This document shows positions 38,882 through 48,211 of a DNA stretch of 64,000 nucleotides, one piece after another. Origin of the DNA: Bin55 sp963664665 (lineage in GTDB: Bacteria; Pseudomonadota; Gammaproteobacteria; Pseudomonadales; Azotimanducaceae); NCBI GenBank assembly GCA_963664665.2, contig CAXXMH010000005.1:124001-188000 (forward strand), read 5' to 3'. Under the pieces are notes generated by a model that saw only the letters and a list, made by a program, of their open reading frames with translations, made no database searches and was not told the origin of the DNA. A program made the translations under genes and the position numbers. Within the stretch, counting starts at the first letter, position 1. Each line of letters opens with the position of its first letter.

Positions 38882-40174
38882 GTGTGCGACGAGTAGCACG
38901 TTAAAACAACTGGACGTTTGGTTCTTCTTTAAGAAGGGCTGATTGTCGTTTAGCTTGATTTTATCAGGCTAACGAATTGCCGGTTGGGGGAGGGAGTCCC
39001 CAGAGTTGCTTGCAACTCATGAACTCACTTCTGTTGGATCGAACTCGCCGATCTGACTCTGCGCCTAAAAAGGTGTGCCTCCATCCTTAGGGTGCAGGAA
39101 CCGAGAAGGAACCGCCAGCTCTTTAAGAGTCGGTGGGAAGATCTTGGGAAATGCCTCGAAATTTCATGTATTTGATTGATCGGGGTGAGGTGCTGTGTGT
39201 GTTCTGTACATATGCATAGTCACACGGCTTTAAGCGTAGGCATGCATAAGCTGCCTGAACAATGGTCAGGAACATCTTGAAAAGGAATGTTTAGTTGACT
39301 TGGATTGCAGTATCCAATAGCCTAGGGACAGCGCGTGAGTGGCAACGATCGGGTGTGAAGCGTCCTGACAATGTAATCCCCTTCGGGGCGGGTTGTGGTC
39401 GTGAGATTGCAATGCGGACTCTGCCAGTACCAGGCGGACGAGATGCTAGGCTGGCGGGACGGGTGAACGTATGTGAACGGTTGATAAACGTCGTAAATAC
39501 TGACAGGCGAAAGGTTACTGATACGCCTGAACCAAACGGTGTGTCGCAGGTTGTCTCTGTGGATACTAGGGGCACACTGCCATCATGCGACCGGCGAATA
39601 GACCGCACCCACCCCCGTCGTGTTGTTCAGACGGAACTCGGTAAGCCCGACATTGCGCCTAGTGACCTTGTGTCGCTGGGCAGGAAAGCCGCGAGGTGGA
39701 CTGATGCAGTGGCGGGTATAGGAGGTCGGAGAAAGCGAACGCCGTGCTGTAATGGCGCGGATACCGGACTGAAACAGGTCCGGCGACGAAAGTCGTGCCC
39801 ACTTCCGACTGGTCTGCATCGCGAGATGACAGGCAGAACCCCTAAACGAACATCTGACTCCGCTTCGGCTGGGTTGGTGTTTTCATTCAACCGGAGGATG
39901 GTGAATCGCTGTCCTTCGGGACGGGTTCCCACCTCCTTGAACAAGGAGGACAGCATGAAAGTGCATCCTGAATTCAGGGTGTCTGCGTCTTCCCGCGTCC
40001 CGTTGAACGGATCGTGAGGGGCATGCAGGTACGAATCGCGAAGGCGAAACAGCCATTGGTTACGTAACCGGCTTGTACTATCAAGTTTTTCGCAGGCTTG
40101 AGCCGTGTGCGGGGAAACTCGCACGCACGGTTCTTAGGGGAGGGGTAGTCAGCAATGACTGCTCCTTACCCGAC
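38882..40174 (+). ncRNA. ORF-less group II intron
   Basis: The 5' end GTGTGCGAC fits GUGYG. Domain I includes the conserved GGTGAACGTATGTGAACGG-like stretch (39461-39480) and a stem (GCTGTGTG..CACACGGC) whose loop holds TGTAC at 39205-39209. That loop can pair with GTACA just before the intron (IBS1/EBS1). Domain V is the 34-nt hairpin at 40100-40133. Domain VI follows and ends near CCCGAC at 40174. No reverse transcriptase frame exists; the 240-codon frame across 39295-40017 lacks RT motifs. It could only splice or move with help in trans, if at all. The 5' boundary could be 38884. Confidence 0.85.
40100..40133 (+). ncRNA. Group II intron domain V
   Basis: The hairpin starts GAGCCGTGTGCG, has a GAAA tetraloop, and ends CGCACGCACGGTTC, exactly 34 nt. 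It carries the catalytic AGC triad at 40101-40103 and compensatory differences from the aI5-gamma domain V that preserve all pairs. This is the strongest single piece of evidence for the intron. Confidence 0.92.
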
Positions 40175-40228
40175 TGTCAAGATGCAGAATCAAGCGTGAT
40201 TGAACCAGATGCGAGATGCGAGCCGCGC

Positions 40229-41467
40229 ATGACGCGTGTGCATCGCAACATCACCTACCGGCTGTTGCCGGTGACGCGCACTAGGGCCCAGCAACTCGAC
40301 CGCCTTGCCGGGGCGTGTCGTTTCGTGTGGAATCACTTCCTGACCGAACGGTTGGCGACGTATCAGTTCGATCGATGTTTTGAAGCCACGTACGGCATCA
40401 AGCCGCAAGCGAGTTCGACCTCGTTTTACACGCTCGGGAAAGAATTCACGCAGCTTCGCCATCGTCTCGCGTGGCTCCGCGAGTTGCCGTTCGCACCGGT
40501 CCGGTACGTGCTGAAATACCAGGCCGATACCTGAAAGCGATTCTTCGACGATCAGTCGGGCACGGTGGGTAAACCCACCTTTCGCAGCCGCTTCGACGAT
40601 CGCGACGGCTTTACGCTCCCCGACCATGTCAAGATCGTCGATCATCAGTTGTACATTCCGAAAATCGGCTGGTGCAAACTCCGCCGCAAGGGCGGGAATC
40701 CGTACCCCGATGGGCAGCCCAAACAGGCACGCGTCCTGAAACGCCGCGGCAAGTGGTATGCGGTGGTGACGTACGATGTCGAACTGTCCACGCGGGTGGA
40801 TGACGGCAAGGTCATCAGCGTGGACATGAACGTGGGCCAGGTGGCGACCAGCACCGGTCATTTATTGGTCATGCCGGACCAGCAACGATTGCTGGCACGC
40901 CGCCGACGGTATCAGCGCATGATGAGTCGGCGTAAGACGGGCAGCCAGCGACATCGGCGCGCCAAGCGCATGCACGCGAAGACGACAGCGAAGCTCGCCC
41001 AGCGCCGGCGGAACTGGCACCATCAAACCTCGCGGGTCATCGCAGATTCCGCGCATACGGTCGTCGTCGAAGATCTCAAAACCAAGGGGATGACGCGTTC
41101 CGCAAAAGGAACGCTGGCGCAACCTGGCAAGCAAGTCAACGCCAAAGCGGGTTTGAACCGGGCGATTCTGAACACGGGTTGGTCACAACTTCGTGCGATG
41201 CTCGAATACAAGGCGGGGGAGCTCGTCGCGGTCAAGCCGCAATTTACCTCACAAACATGCCATGTCTGTGGGCATGTCGATGCGCAAAATCGACGAACAC
41301 AGGCAAACTTCACGTGTGTCCAATGCGGACACGAGGCAAACGCGGATGTCAATGCCGCCTTGAACATGGCGTCTGGGAGTGGCGCGTCTGGACGGGAGAG
41401 GGCTGCAACGTTGGTTGGTCCGATGATCCGTCAAATTGATCTAAGGCGGCAACCTTCGGTTGTTTAG
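40229..41467 (+). pseudogene. tnpB: TnpB RNA-guided nuclease gene with internal TGA
   Basis: From ATG 40229 it reads MTRVHRNITYRLLPVTRTRAQQLDRLAGACRFVWN. A TGA at 40532-40534 replaces the Trp of the KYQADTWKRFF-type motif, and the frame then continues to TAG 41465. The RuvC residues are present: D in VISVDMNVG (~codon 193), E in VVVEDLKTKG (~280) and D in EANADVNAAL (~377). The zinc ribbon CHVCG..CVQCG lies between the last two. About 410 codons in total is normal. One nonsense mutation therefore separates this from an apparently complete TnpB. Confidence 0.88.
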
Positions 41468-41474
41468 TCAAGGA
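41350..41474 (+). ncRNA. Putative omega RNA / right end of the TnpB element
   Basis: The 3' end of tnpB and the following bases end in a small hairpin (CAACC-TTC-GGTTG, 41447-41460 region) and then TTTAGTCAAGG. In TnpB systems the guide scaffold overlaps this region and the guide is the flanking DNA just beyond, here ATATAACCCCCTATTTAAGC. The scaffold assignment is by analogy; no transcript evidence exists. Confidence 0.5.
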
Positions 41475-42974
41475 TATAACCCCCTATTTAAGCCAGTCGC
41501 ACCTTCCGTACAAATCGATGTGTCTGGTTCGGACTTAAAGGTGCCTGAGTCTCTCAGTAACCTGCAATCGGACACCCGCGTCCGTTTTTGGGAATACCGT
41601 GGCGCAAATTCGGATGACAAACGCCTGTCTATTCGAGCAAACAACGTGTCTCATCGAATGCACCAGTGAGTCCTCGCCACCCTATTCGAATCGATCTTGG
41701 CGGCGGTGTCTCGACACTCGTACCAACCGCGATCCCGATATCTGACGGGGTCTCCTCTGAAGGAACCGCTTTCAAGGAACTGGACATTGATGGCTTGCCC
41801 ATCGCCTGGCAGCCGCCGACCAATGATCGGTCGACTCGCCGCCATCACTTCGTCTTGGAATGTGTTCCAACATTTCTACCCCTACTTCGATGTCGTCGAT
41901 ACCAACTGGGACGAAGAATTGATCCGTGCGTTGGTTGCTGCTGCGACTGCCGAGCAAGCGTCTGACTTCCGTAAACACATCGACCGACTCATCGCAGCTC
42001 TGCACGATGGTCACGGCGGCGTGGTTCCGAAGCCCCGAATTGCACCTCCGCCGGTTGCACTCAATTGGATGGGTGAATCAATCATCGTGACCGCGATTGC
42101 CGAAGACGGAGACGACCGTCTTCAAATCGGTGATGTGGTAACCGAAATCGATGGGCAATCCGCAGAAACGATCTTCGATTCCTTGCGCGAACGAGTTTCA
42201 GCCGCGACACCTGGATACCTACGCATTCGCATTCTCGGACGCTCGTTATTCGGTCCGAATGGTTCGACATTTACACTCAAAACGCGCTCACCTACAGGTG
42301 AGGAGAAAGAGATTTTGTTGGAACGAAAGACGACATCAATCTTCCAGAAGCCGCTTCGAGAGGCGCGTCCCCAACAAGGATCGGAAATAGCCGAAGGAAT
42401 CGTCTATGTGGATCTAGATCGCATAAACCACGTGCGCGAATTCAAACGCCTGATTCCGACGCTCGCGAAGGCAAACGGGATCGTGTTCGATCTTCGTGGT
42501 TACCCTAGTTTCTGGTTTAACCCAGTCATTTCACATTTGATTGACAAGCCCATAACTTCCGCACAGTGGCACATTCCGCTCGTATATCACCCCGACCAGC
42601 GCGACATGAAGTTCACATTTAGCAATTGGCAAGTAAAGCCCCGATCCCCTCGCTTTACGACGAACATCGCATTCATCACCGATGGAAACGCGATTAGTGC
42701 CGCCGAAACGTTGATGGGGATCGTTGAACACTACAAATTAGCAGAGATCGTTGGCGAGCCTACGGCCGGAACCAACGGAAACGTCAACTCCTTTACCTTA
42801 CCTACTGGCGACACGATCTTTTGGACGGGGATGCGTGTACTAAAACACGATGGAGCTCAACATCACGGCATTGGCATTCAACCGACCATACCAGTCTCGC
42901 GCACCATCGAAGGCATCAAGGCCGGTAGAGACGAATTTCTTGAACGTGCGGTTGAAGCATTGAGCCAAGTCTAG

Positions 42975-43094
42975 GCGTTTAGTTGATCCCATCGGTTCCA
43001 CAGAGACTCGAATCGTGACTAACCTCTCAATCAATTAGTCGGATCACGTTAGAGCGAGGACCTTCGTCAACCAATCCATGAACGAGAACTAGAT
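42975..43094. other. Convergent spacer
   Basis: These 120 bp lie between the S41 pseudogene (plus) and the AHSA1-like gene (minus). No clear terminator stem is seen. Confidence 0.3.
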
Positions 43095-43832
43095 TCAACC
43101 TTCCTCCTCCGATTCAGCACTGCGCTGCACGAAATCCTGAAGCACACGTTCATAAAACTTACATAAACGCGAATAGTCAACATCGTGCGGTAGTCGGTTA
43201 GTGAGATGGTGCTCGAGCGCATCGAGAATTTGATGCCATCCAGCTGTTACTCCTGGATTCCACACCTCGATCAATCCACCGGGATATTGATCAACCGACT
43301 CCATGGTCATTCGATCAACAACCGATAGTTGCAGCCGTGCTGTATCACGTTCGTCTAGCGGCTTGATCTCAAATGACCAGAATGCGTTCTCCTCACTGTC
43401 AAACCGGATCGCGCGTTGGTCTTCGAATACGCCTATCGTGCCCGCGAGTTTAGGATTCGATGCGAATGCATAGGACGACCCAACTCTCGGTTCGAACGTG
43501 GCCGGGAGTAACCACTTACCAATTTCCTCAGGTTTTGAAAGAGCACCCCAAAGTTGTTCTAGGGAGACACCGAACTCCCTCGAAATGTGGAACGTGTAAA
43601 CGTCAGTGAAATATCCCATTCGTGGAACGAAATCGAGAAGCACGGCCCAATTGCGAAAGCCGTATTCGCGTGCGAGTACGAACTGTGCGTTCTGTAGACC
43701 GAAGTTTCGTTCGTTCGAATAGAACGCGGCTACACGCGATATAGCATCGGGATCGTCCATTCGCCAAGCACGATGTAGAACCTTCGCCTGTTTGCGTAAG
43801 TTCTCAATATTGGGATTGTGGTAAGACGCCAT
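43095..43832 (-). CDS. SRPBCC/AHSA1-domain protein with ankyrin-like N-terminus
   Basis: This is a 245-residue protein. Residues ~1-65 (NIENLRKQAKVLHRAWR..AQFVLAREYGFRNWAVLLDF) match a helical module common in bacterial ankyrin-linked proteins. Residues ~75-220 form an AHSA1/START-like cavity domain (VSLEQLWGALSKPEEIGKWLLPATFEPRVG ... GWHQILDALEHHL). Such domains bind small hydrophobic ligands or act as Hsp90 co-chaperone-like modules; no catalytic residues can be named. Start chosen at the ATG before ASYHNP. Confidence 0.82.
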   Translation of the reverse strand: MASYHNPNIENLRKQAKVLHRAWRMDDPDAISRVAAFYSNERNFGLQNAQFVLAREYGFRNWAVLLDFVPRMGYFTDVYTFHISREFGVSLEQLWGALSKPEEIGKWLLPATFEPRVGSSYAFASNPKLAGTIGVFEDQRAIRFDSEENAFWSFEIKPLDERDTARLQLSVVDRMTMESVDQYPGGLIEVWNPGVTAGWHQILDALEHHLTNRLPHDVDYSRLCKFYERVLQDFVQRSAESEEEG

Positions 43833-44052
43833 AAGAAATCCTCTTTTTAGGTCGGTGTCCGCAAACCGGCCAAGACAAGAAGAACAAATTTCGTATGGCA
43901 GAGGGGCTTAGCCCTTCCCGCAGACTGGGCGCGTTCTGCCGATTACGCGCACAAAAAAAAAGCATGTTCCAGACTTTTGACTCCGTTACGTATCCTGCCA
44001 AGGACAGCTTCTCTTTAAGACTTTACGCCACCTCCACACATACGGTCTCCAT

Positions 44053-44670
44053 CTACTCAGATATATAGTCTTTCAGCGATTTGAAGTCGCGCACCTCACC
44101 GCGTTTCGTTGTATCCGAATCAAAGCGAACAGACCGGATTCCCATCGAATCCGCAGCAGCGACGTTTAGTGCGCGATCGTCAACAAACAAATCTGGCACA
44201 TAGCCAATTTGTTCAATGAGGCATCGATAAGCCTGGTTAGAAGGCTTCCTAAAACCAATGTCACCACTGATAACGAAACCGACGAAATAATCGTCGAGCG
44301 CAAAGCGTTCGCGAAGTTTGATCGACCAGCGCGATACATCATTCGTCAAGCACCACACGTCCCAGCCATTCTCCTGAGCAGTATGAAGAAAGTCGAGCAC
44401 GCCATCGTTGAGACCGTGTCCCGCGAGATACTCGTCCTCAATGCTTGGCTTCAAGCCGAGTGCACGCCAAAAATCATCGACATTAAGATGACCAAGACTT
44501 GCTCGCTCGTAGAGCTCATTCAGGTCGGTTGCACCGATTGAGCAACCGTGATCCCTAATAAAAGGAACGAGCAGCTCTGCCACATCGTCCTGCGCCTGAA
44601 ATATGACGCCCATCGCATCCAATACGATCGTTTGTTTAGCTGTCATCTCGCGTATTAATATCTCTGACAT
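44053..44670 (-). CDS. HAD-IA family hydrolase
   Basis: This 205-residue haloacid-dehalogenase-like phosphatase has all four motifs: motif I IVLDAMGVIF (~15-24), motif II CLTNDVS (~100), motif III IGFRKPSNQAY (~140) and motif IV LFVDDRALNVAAA (~165). The +2 residue after the nucleophile Asp is Met instead of Asp or Gly, unusual for a classic phosphatase. An alternative start is MTAKQ at residue 9. A small-molecule phosphatase is likely; substrate unknown. Confidence 0.85.
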   Translation of the reverse strand: MSEILIREMTAKQTIVLDAMGVIFQAQDDVAELLVPFIRDHGCSIGATDLNELYERASLGHLNVDDFWRALGLKPSIEDEYLAGHGLNDGVLDFLHTAQENGWDVWCLTNDVSRWSIKLRERFALDDYFVGFVISGDIGFRKPSNQAYRCLIEQIGYVPDLFVDDRALNVAAADSMGIRSVRFDSDTTKRGEVRDFKSLKDYISE

Positions 44671-44700
44671 AGGTGGACCGTAGCCTCAACGACATCTGAC

Positions 44701-46086
44701 TTAACCGTCGTCGAGGTCGCTCAAGGAAAACGAGTACAGAGTCGCACCACGTAATAAAAACTGAAGACGCGACTGGCCCGTCGCATGTGGCTCGAATGCA
44801 CTTTCGTCCGACCACTGTATAGCGAAGTCCGACACCGTAGCAGTTAGAGGCTGGGACTCAGCTACTACCCGCCCTTCGTGATTCAATATATGCGCGACAA
44901 GCTCGCCTCCATCAGGTATATCCGCAGATACCCCGAGCTGTTGCGTGCCGTCATATATAGGTGCGGTCGTCACGGTTGCTGGTTCATTTTTGTTCGACGC
45001 CTTGTAACCGGCGAAGCCGTCGGGGCGTAACGTTGCTAGACAGAAGTAACCGTTTCGCCAGCTGGTATGAAGCCCGTCATTCCCACCGTAATATAAACGA
45101 ATCTCATTTCTCTCGAACACCGGACAAGCCGCAGGGAAGACACAACCCCAGTCGTAGTCCCCTTCGTTATCACCGTTTGGAATGAAGGGCGTTCCAGGTA
45201 GCACGCGGTGCCAAGTTTCCGTATCTGGGCTCCACGCGAGTTCCGTCCAAACGCGGTCCGAATCCTGATCATGTATTGCCAAAAGACCGATATACACGCC
45301 AGCGTGAAAGAAGACAGGCATCGCGTACGTCTGGTGTTGCTTGTCCAGTCCCTGTAATACGACCTGCGTCCTGTCCCAAGATAGAAAATCATCGCTCGAC
45401 GTCCGCGCAACTTGGCGTTCGAAAGATGCACTCCATTGTCGGGTTATCCCGACATATCTGTCAAGTGTCGGTGCCCAAAACGCGTTATTGTGAGTATCTC
45501 CTGCACTGTTTAGGTTTGGACAAGCGATCGGGAGATCCCATTGGATTCCGTCGTTCGAGAATGCAACAGAGAGACTTTCGGATTTGAGGAGCGTCTTGTA
45601 ACGACGCGAAGGATCAGACTCCCGTTTGTCTCTTAGGACCCCTGCGCCATGTGGACCGGCCTGTTTTGACCGAGTATCACCGCTGCCACGCCACAGGATA
45701 TTGTTGTCCTTACCTCCCTCGTAATTGACGAGACCGAGTTCCGGTTTGTTCCACGCGAATCCATCCTGCGACGTGGCGTAACAGAGACCCATTTCTCGAT
45801 TTGAGGGTGCTTGATATTTCGTCTCGCGCCATTGTTCGGCGCTCAGCGCTTTTGCGGAATGGTCGACGATAAACGGACTGTACCAGACCTTGTAGAGCTG
45901 ATCCTCGTCGTCAAAAATGACGTTCGCGTAAAGATTGTCGAAGCGCATCTCCCAAGGCTTATCCTCGCCAAAGAGTGGATTGCCTCGATGCTTTTCAATG
46001 TCGCCTAACGTGATTTCAGCGTTTCGTGTATCGTCAACGACTCGATCATCGAGTAATAGGTATCGTCGCAATTTACTTGGTCTCAC
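44701..46086 (-). CDS. Five-bladed beta-propeller glycosidase-like protein (GH32/GH43-type fold)
   Basis: This 461-residue protein has repeated blade motifs: YKVWYSPF (~65), MGLCYATSQDGFAWNKPELG (~97-116), RRYKTLL..SVAFSNDGIQWD (~165-185), SSDDFLSWDRTQVVL (~240), TELAWSPDTETWHRV (~285) and IRLYYGGNDGLHTSW (~330). There is no signal peptide. The repeats are typical of glycosidase-type propellers of unknown specificity. No carbohydrate operon is nearby, so activity is uncertain. Confidence 0.75.
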   Translation of the reverse strand: MRPSKLRRYLLLDDRVVDDTRNAEITLGDIEKHRGNPLFGEDKPWEMRFDNLYANVIFDDEDQLYKVWYSPFIVDHSAKALSAEQWRETKYQAPSNREMGLCYATSQDGFAWNKPELGLVNYEGGKDNNILWRGSGDTRSKQAGPHGAGVLRDKRESDPSRRYKTLLKSESLSVAFSNDGIQWDLPIACPNLNSAGDTHNNAFWAPTLDRYVGITRQWSASFERQVARTSSDDFLSWDRTQVVLQGLDKQHQTYAMPVFFHAGVYIGLLAIHDQDSDRVWTELAWSPDTETWHRVLPGTPFIPNGDNEGDYDWGCVFPAACPVFERNEIRLYYGGNDGLHTSWRNGYFCLATLRPDGFAGYKASNKNEPATVTTAPIYDGTQQLGVSADIPDGGELVAHILNHEGRVVAESQPLTATVSDFAIQWSDESAFEPHATGQSRLQFLLRGATLYSFSLSDLDDG

Positions 46087-46348
46087 ATTAACACGATTTC
46101 CAATAGATTCTTCGCTCGACGAGGCGTGAAGTCCCGTTCGATCGCATATGAAATTCGGCTCGCCTGCTCTTGAACCAAACTAGAAACTTAGTTCAACGGG
46201 TCAGATTGAACATGGATGATTTGGCGCGAATGCGATCCCGTCAAAGCTAGGTACACGAGTCGGAGTCGGATCGAAGAGTTTGGCTGGGTTCAGCCACACC
46301 AAGTTTCTCGATCCTGTGTTGAAGTCGAAGCGTTTTAGAATTGAGCGA
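46087..46348. promoter_or_regulatory. Divergent intergenic region
   Basis: These 260 bp lie between the propeller gene (minus) and the Uma2 gene (plus). They should hold both promoters, but no specific site is assignable. Confidence 0.35.
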
Positions 46349-46963
46349 ATGACTACTGCGCCAGCAACTTCTCAACGCGCGGCTGATGCCATCTTACTCG
46401 ATGTACGTCCACTACAAGGATGTTGGCGTGAATTCGACTATCTGTGGCTTACTGATCGTTGCAACAGATTGGTGGAATTCGCTGATGGATGCCTTGAGGA
46501 GCTGCCATCGCCAACTGATATCCATCAGTCAATTCTGTTGTTTCTCTTCCACCTCTTTGATGAACACGTTCGTTCTGAGGGCGGCGTAGCGCTCGTGGCC
46601 CCGATGCGAATGAAAATTCGAGATGCCCGGTTCCGTGAACCTGATCTATTACTCCTGTGCGATGCCCACGATTCGCGGCGTCAAAATCGATATTGGCTTG
46701 GAGCTGATCTCGTTGTCGAAGTCGTAAGTCCCGATGATCCTGACCGTGATTACGTTCAAAAACGGCGGGACTACGCCGAGGCAAAAGTAACCGAGTATTG
46801 GATCGTAGACCCAGAACGTCAAAAAATTTCCGTCATGTACTTAGATCAGGATCAGTACGATGAACGCGGTACATACGGCTTACAAGAAATCGCATCTTCG
46901 GCGCTGCTTGACGGATTCACTGTAGCAGTATCAGAAGCGCTCGATCCAGACAGTGTCTTTTAA
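46349..46963 (+). CDS. Uma2-family (DUF820) putative endonuclease
   Basis: This 204-residue protein starts at ATG 46349 (MTTAPATSQRA); an earlier in-frame start at 46280 would add 23 residues. It has the PD-(D/E)xK-like core of Uma2 proteins: RLVEFADGCLEELPSPTDIHQ (~45-65), RFREPDLLLLC (~105-115), ADLVVEVVSPDD (~130-141) and a Lys in VQKRRDYAEAKVTEYWIVDP (~148-167). Members are widespread in cyanobacteria and Chloroflexi and sporadic in proteobacteria; function is poorly known. Confidence 0.88.
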   Translation: MTTAPATSQRAADAILLDVRPLQGCWREFDYLWLTDRCNRLVEFADGCLEELPSPTDIHQSILLFLFHLFDEHVRSEGGVALVAPMRMKIRDARFREPDLLLLCDAHDSRRQNRYWLGADLVVEVVSPDDPDRDYVQKRRDYAEAKVTEYWIVDPERQKISVMYLDQDQYDERGTYGLQEIASSALLDGFTVAVSEALDPDSVF

Positions 46964-47022
46964 CTCGCGATTAAGCTATCACCGCCGGCATCCAGGCTTG
47001 CGATTCAACCTCTCGTAAGCGT

Positions 47023-48198
47023 TTACTTAGAAAGCAAGCCCATTGCATCTTCCAACCCACGAATCGTGAGCGGATACATGCGATTGTCAACCAGTTCCTG
47101 GGTGATCGCTACCGACGATGAGTATTCCCAAGTCTCTTGGGGAGTCGGATTGATCCAGATCAGTTTGGGGTAGATCGTGCTGATCCGTTGGACCCAGACT
47201 GCGCCTGGCTCCTCATTCCAATGCTCGACGCTGCCACCGGAATGCGTGATCTCGTATGGCGCCATCGTGGCGTCGCCAACAATCACGATGTGATAGTCGC
47301 TGCCGTACTTATTCAGGATCTCCCATGTAGGAATCCTTTCACTCAAACGGCGTTTGTTGTCCTGCCAGACCGACTCGTAAAGAAAGTTGTGAAAGTAGAA
47401 GCTCTCAAGATGCTTGAACTCGGTTCGTGTCGCTGAGAACAGTTCCTCACAGATCTTTACGTGTGCGTCCATAGACCCGCCGATGTCGAAGAAGGTCAAC
47501 ACCTTGACAGTGTTGCGTCGCTCCGGTCGCATCTTGATGTCAAGCATGCCGCCGTTGTGAGCCGTCGACTGGATCGTGTTATCCATGTCCAGCTCTTCGT
47601 CGGCACCTTGGCGCGCGAATTTACGCAGTCGGCGTAGCGCCATCTTGATGTTGCGCGTGCCAAGTTCAACGGAATCGTCGAGATTCTTATATTGTCGTTG
47701 GTCCCATACCTTACGTGCTTTGCGCTTCTTTCCTTTGCCTTTCCCACCTGGTCCAGAGCGCCCGTCCTGGTCTGCGTCCCCATCTTGGCCTTCTCGACGA
47801 CCTTGCTCTGCTTCCTGACGTGCCTGTTCTTCGGCTTCTTCACGGAGTTTCTTGGCGATTCCTTCAATGAAAGCCTCTAACCCACCGAGCGATTCGATTT
47901 CAGCGAGATCTTTCTCGTCCAGCAATTGCTCGATCTCGTGGCGCAACCACTCGTCTGGAATGAGCGACTCAAGCAAGCCATGCAGGTCGTCTAACCCCTT
48001 GAAATAAGCAGAAAACGCCCGATCGAACTTGTCGTAGTTCTTTTCGTCCTTGACCAGACAGGTTCTGCTCAACAGATAAAAGTCATCGACGTTGGCATAG
48101 ACGATGCGTTGTTTCATCGCACCAATCAGATCCATCAATTCGCGGATCGTCGCTGGTACGTTATAGCGCCGTAAAGTGAGGAAGAAGTTGATCAACAT
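47023..48198 (-). CDS. VWA-domain protein (CoxE-like) paired with MoxR ATPase
   Basis: This is a 391-residue protein. A helical N-terminus (MLINFFLTLRRYNVPATIRELMDL, 1-120) is followed by a very charged linker with Gln/Glu/Gly/Lys repeats (~120-170). A C-terminal von Willebrand A-type domain (~225-391) has the MIDAS-like VLTFFDIGGSMD, where DxSxS is changed to DIGGS. It follows the MoxR gene by 13 bp. MoxR/VWA pairs act as chaperones that mature metalloenzymes or remodel envelope proteins; the client here is unknown. Confidence 0.88.
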   Translation of the reverse strand: MLINFFLTLRRYNVPATIRELMDLIGAMKQRIVYANVDDFYLLSRTCLVKDEKNYDKFDRAFSAYFKGLDDLHGLLESLIPDEWLRHEIEQLLDEKDLAEIESLGGLEAFIEGIAKKLREEAEEQARQEAEQGRREGQDGDADQDGRSGPGGKGKGKKRKARKVWDQRQYKNLDDSVELGTRNIKMALRRLRKFARQGADEELDMDNTIQSTAHNGGMLDIKMRPERRNTVKVLTFFDIGGSMDAHVKICEELFSATRTEFKHLESFYFHNFLYESVWQDNKRRLSERIPTWEILNKYGSDYHIVIVGDATMAPYEITHSGGSVEHWNEEPGAVWVQRISTIYPKLIWINPTPQETWEYSSSVAITQELVDNRMYPLTIRGLEDAMGLLSK

Positions 48199-48211
48199 CG
48201 CTGGGTAGCCC

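Larger units (their letters stand above)
38841..41478 (+). mobile_element. TnpB element carrying a group II intron, bounded by inverted repeats
   Basis: The left end TTATATCCCTGACTAAACA (from ~38840) is the inverse of the right end TGTTTAGTCAAGGATATAA (to 41479) with one mismatch. Inside are an ORF-less group II intron (38882-40174), tnpB (40229-41467) and the right-end hairpin. Without the intron, the distance from left repeat to tnpB would be about 95 nt, a normal leader. The element lies in an S41 peptidase gene. No TnpA-type transposase is present, so mobility would be in trans. Exact ends are uncertain by a few bases. Confidence 0.8.
38098..42974 (+). pseudogene. S41-family peptidase gene, interrupted by a TnpB element and frameshifts
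   Basis: The N-terminal part (38098-38837) reads THALAKPTNLDFEEGTLGDV..GLILQGNCKAWLDEVQI..LSPRGLQNLIALTRLIGYVRFFHPTEAA. A shift in an A-run near 38740 and a TAG at 38820 follow. After the element, at 41493, it resumes PVAPSVQIDVSGSDLKVPESL, with a TGA at 41667 and further shifts near 41690 and 41830. The PDZ-like and catalytic domains (41840-42974) are intact: GESIIVTAIAEDGDDRLQIGD and the nucleophile segment GNAISAAETLMGI. The signal-peptide start is missing upstream of 38098. It is clearly dead. Removing 38838-41492 joins NEVFG directly to PVAPSVQ. Confidence 0.85.

Noticed and set aside
39295..40017. 240-codon open frame inside the group II intron, first considered as its protein
   Set aside because: It has no reverse transcriptase motifs (no YADD, no X domain), is strongly Arg/Thr-rich, and overlaps conserved RNA structure elements. 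The frame is a by-product of the structured RNA.
14660..40534. Stop-codon reassignment (TAG or TGA read as Trp) to explain several in-frame stops
   Set aside because: The stops are of both kinds, occur only in accessory genes, and co-occur with frameshifts. Core genes use TGG for Trp and terminate normally with TAA, TAG or TGA.
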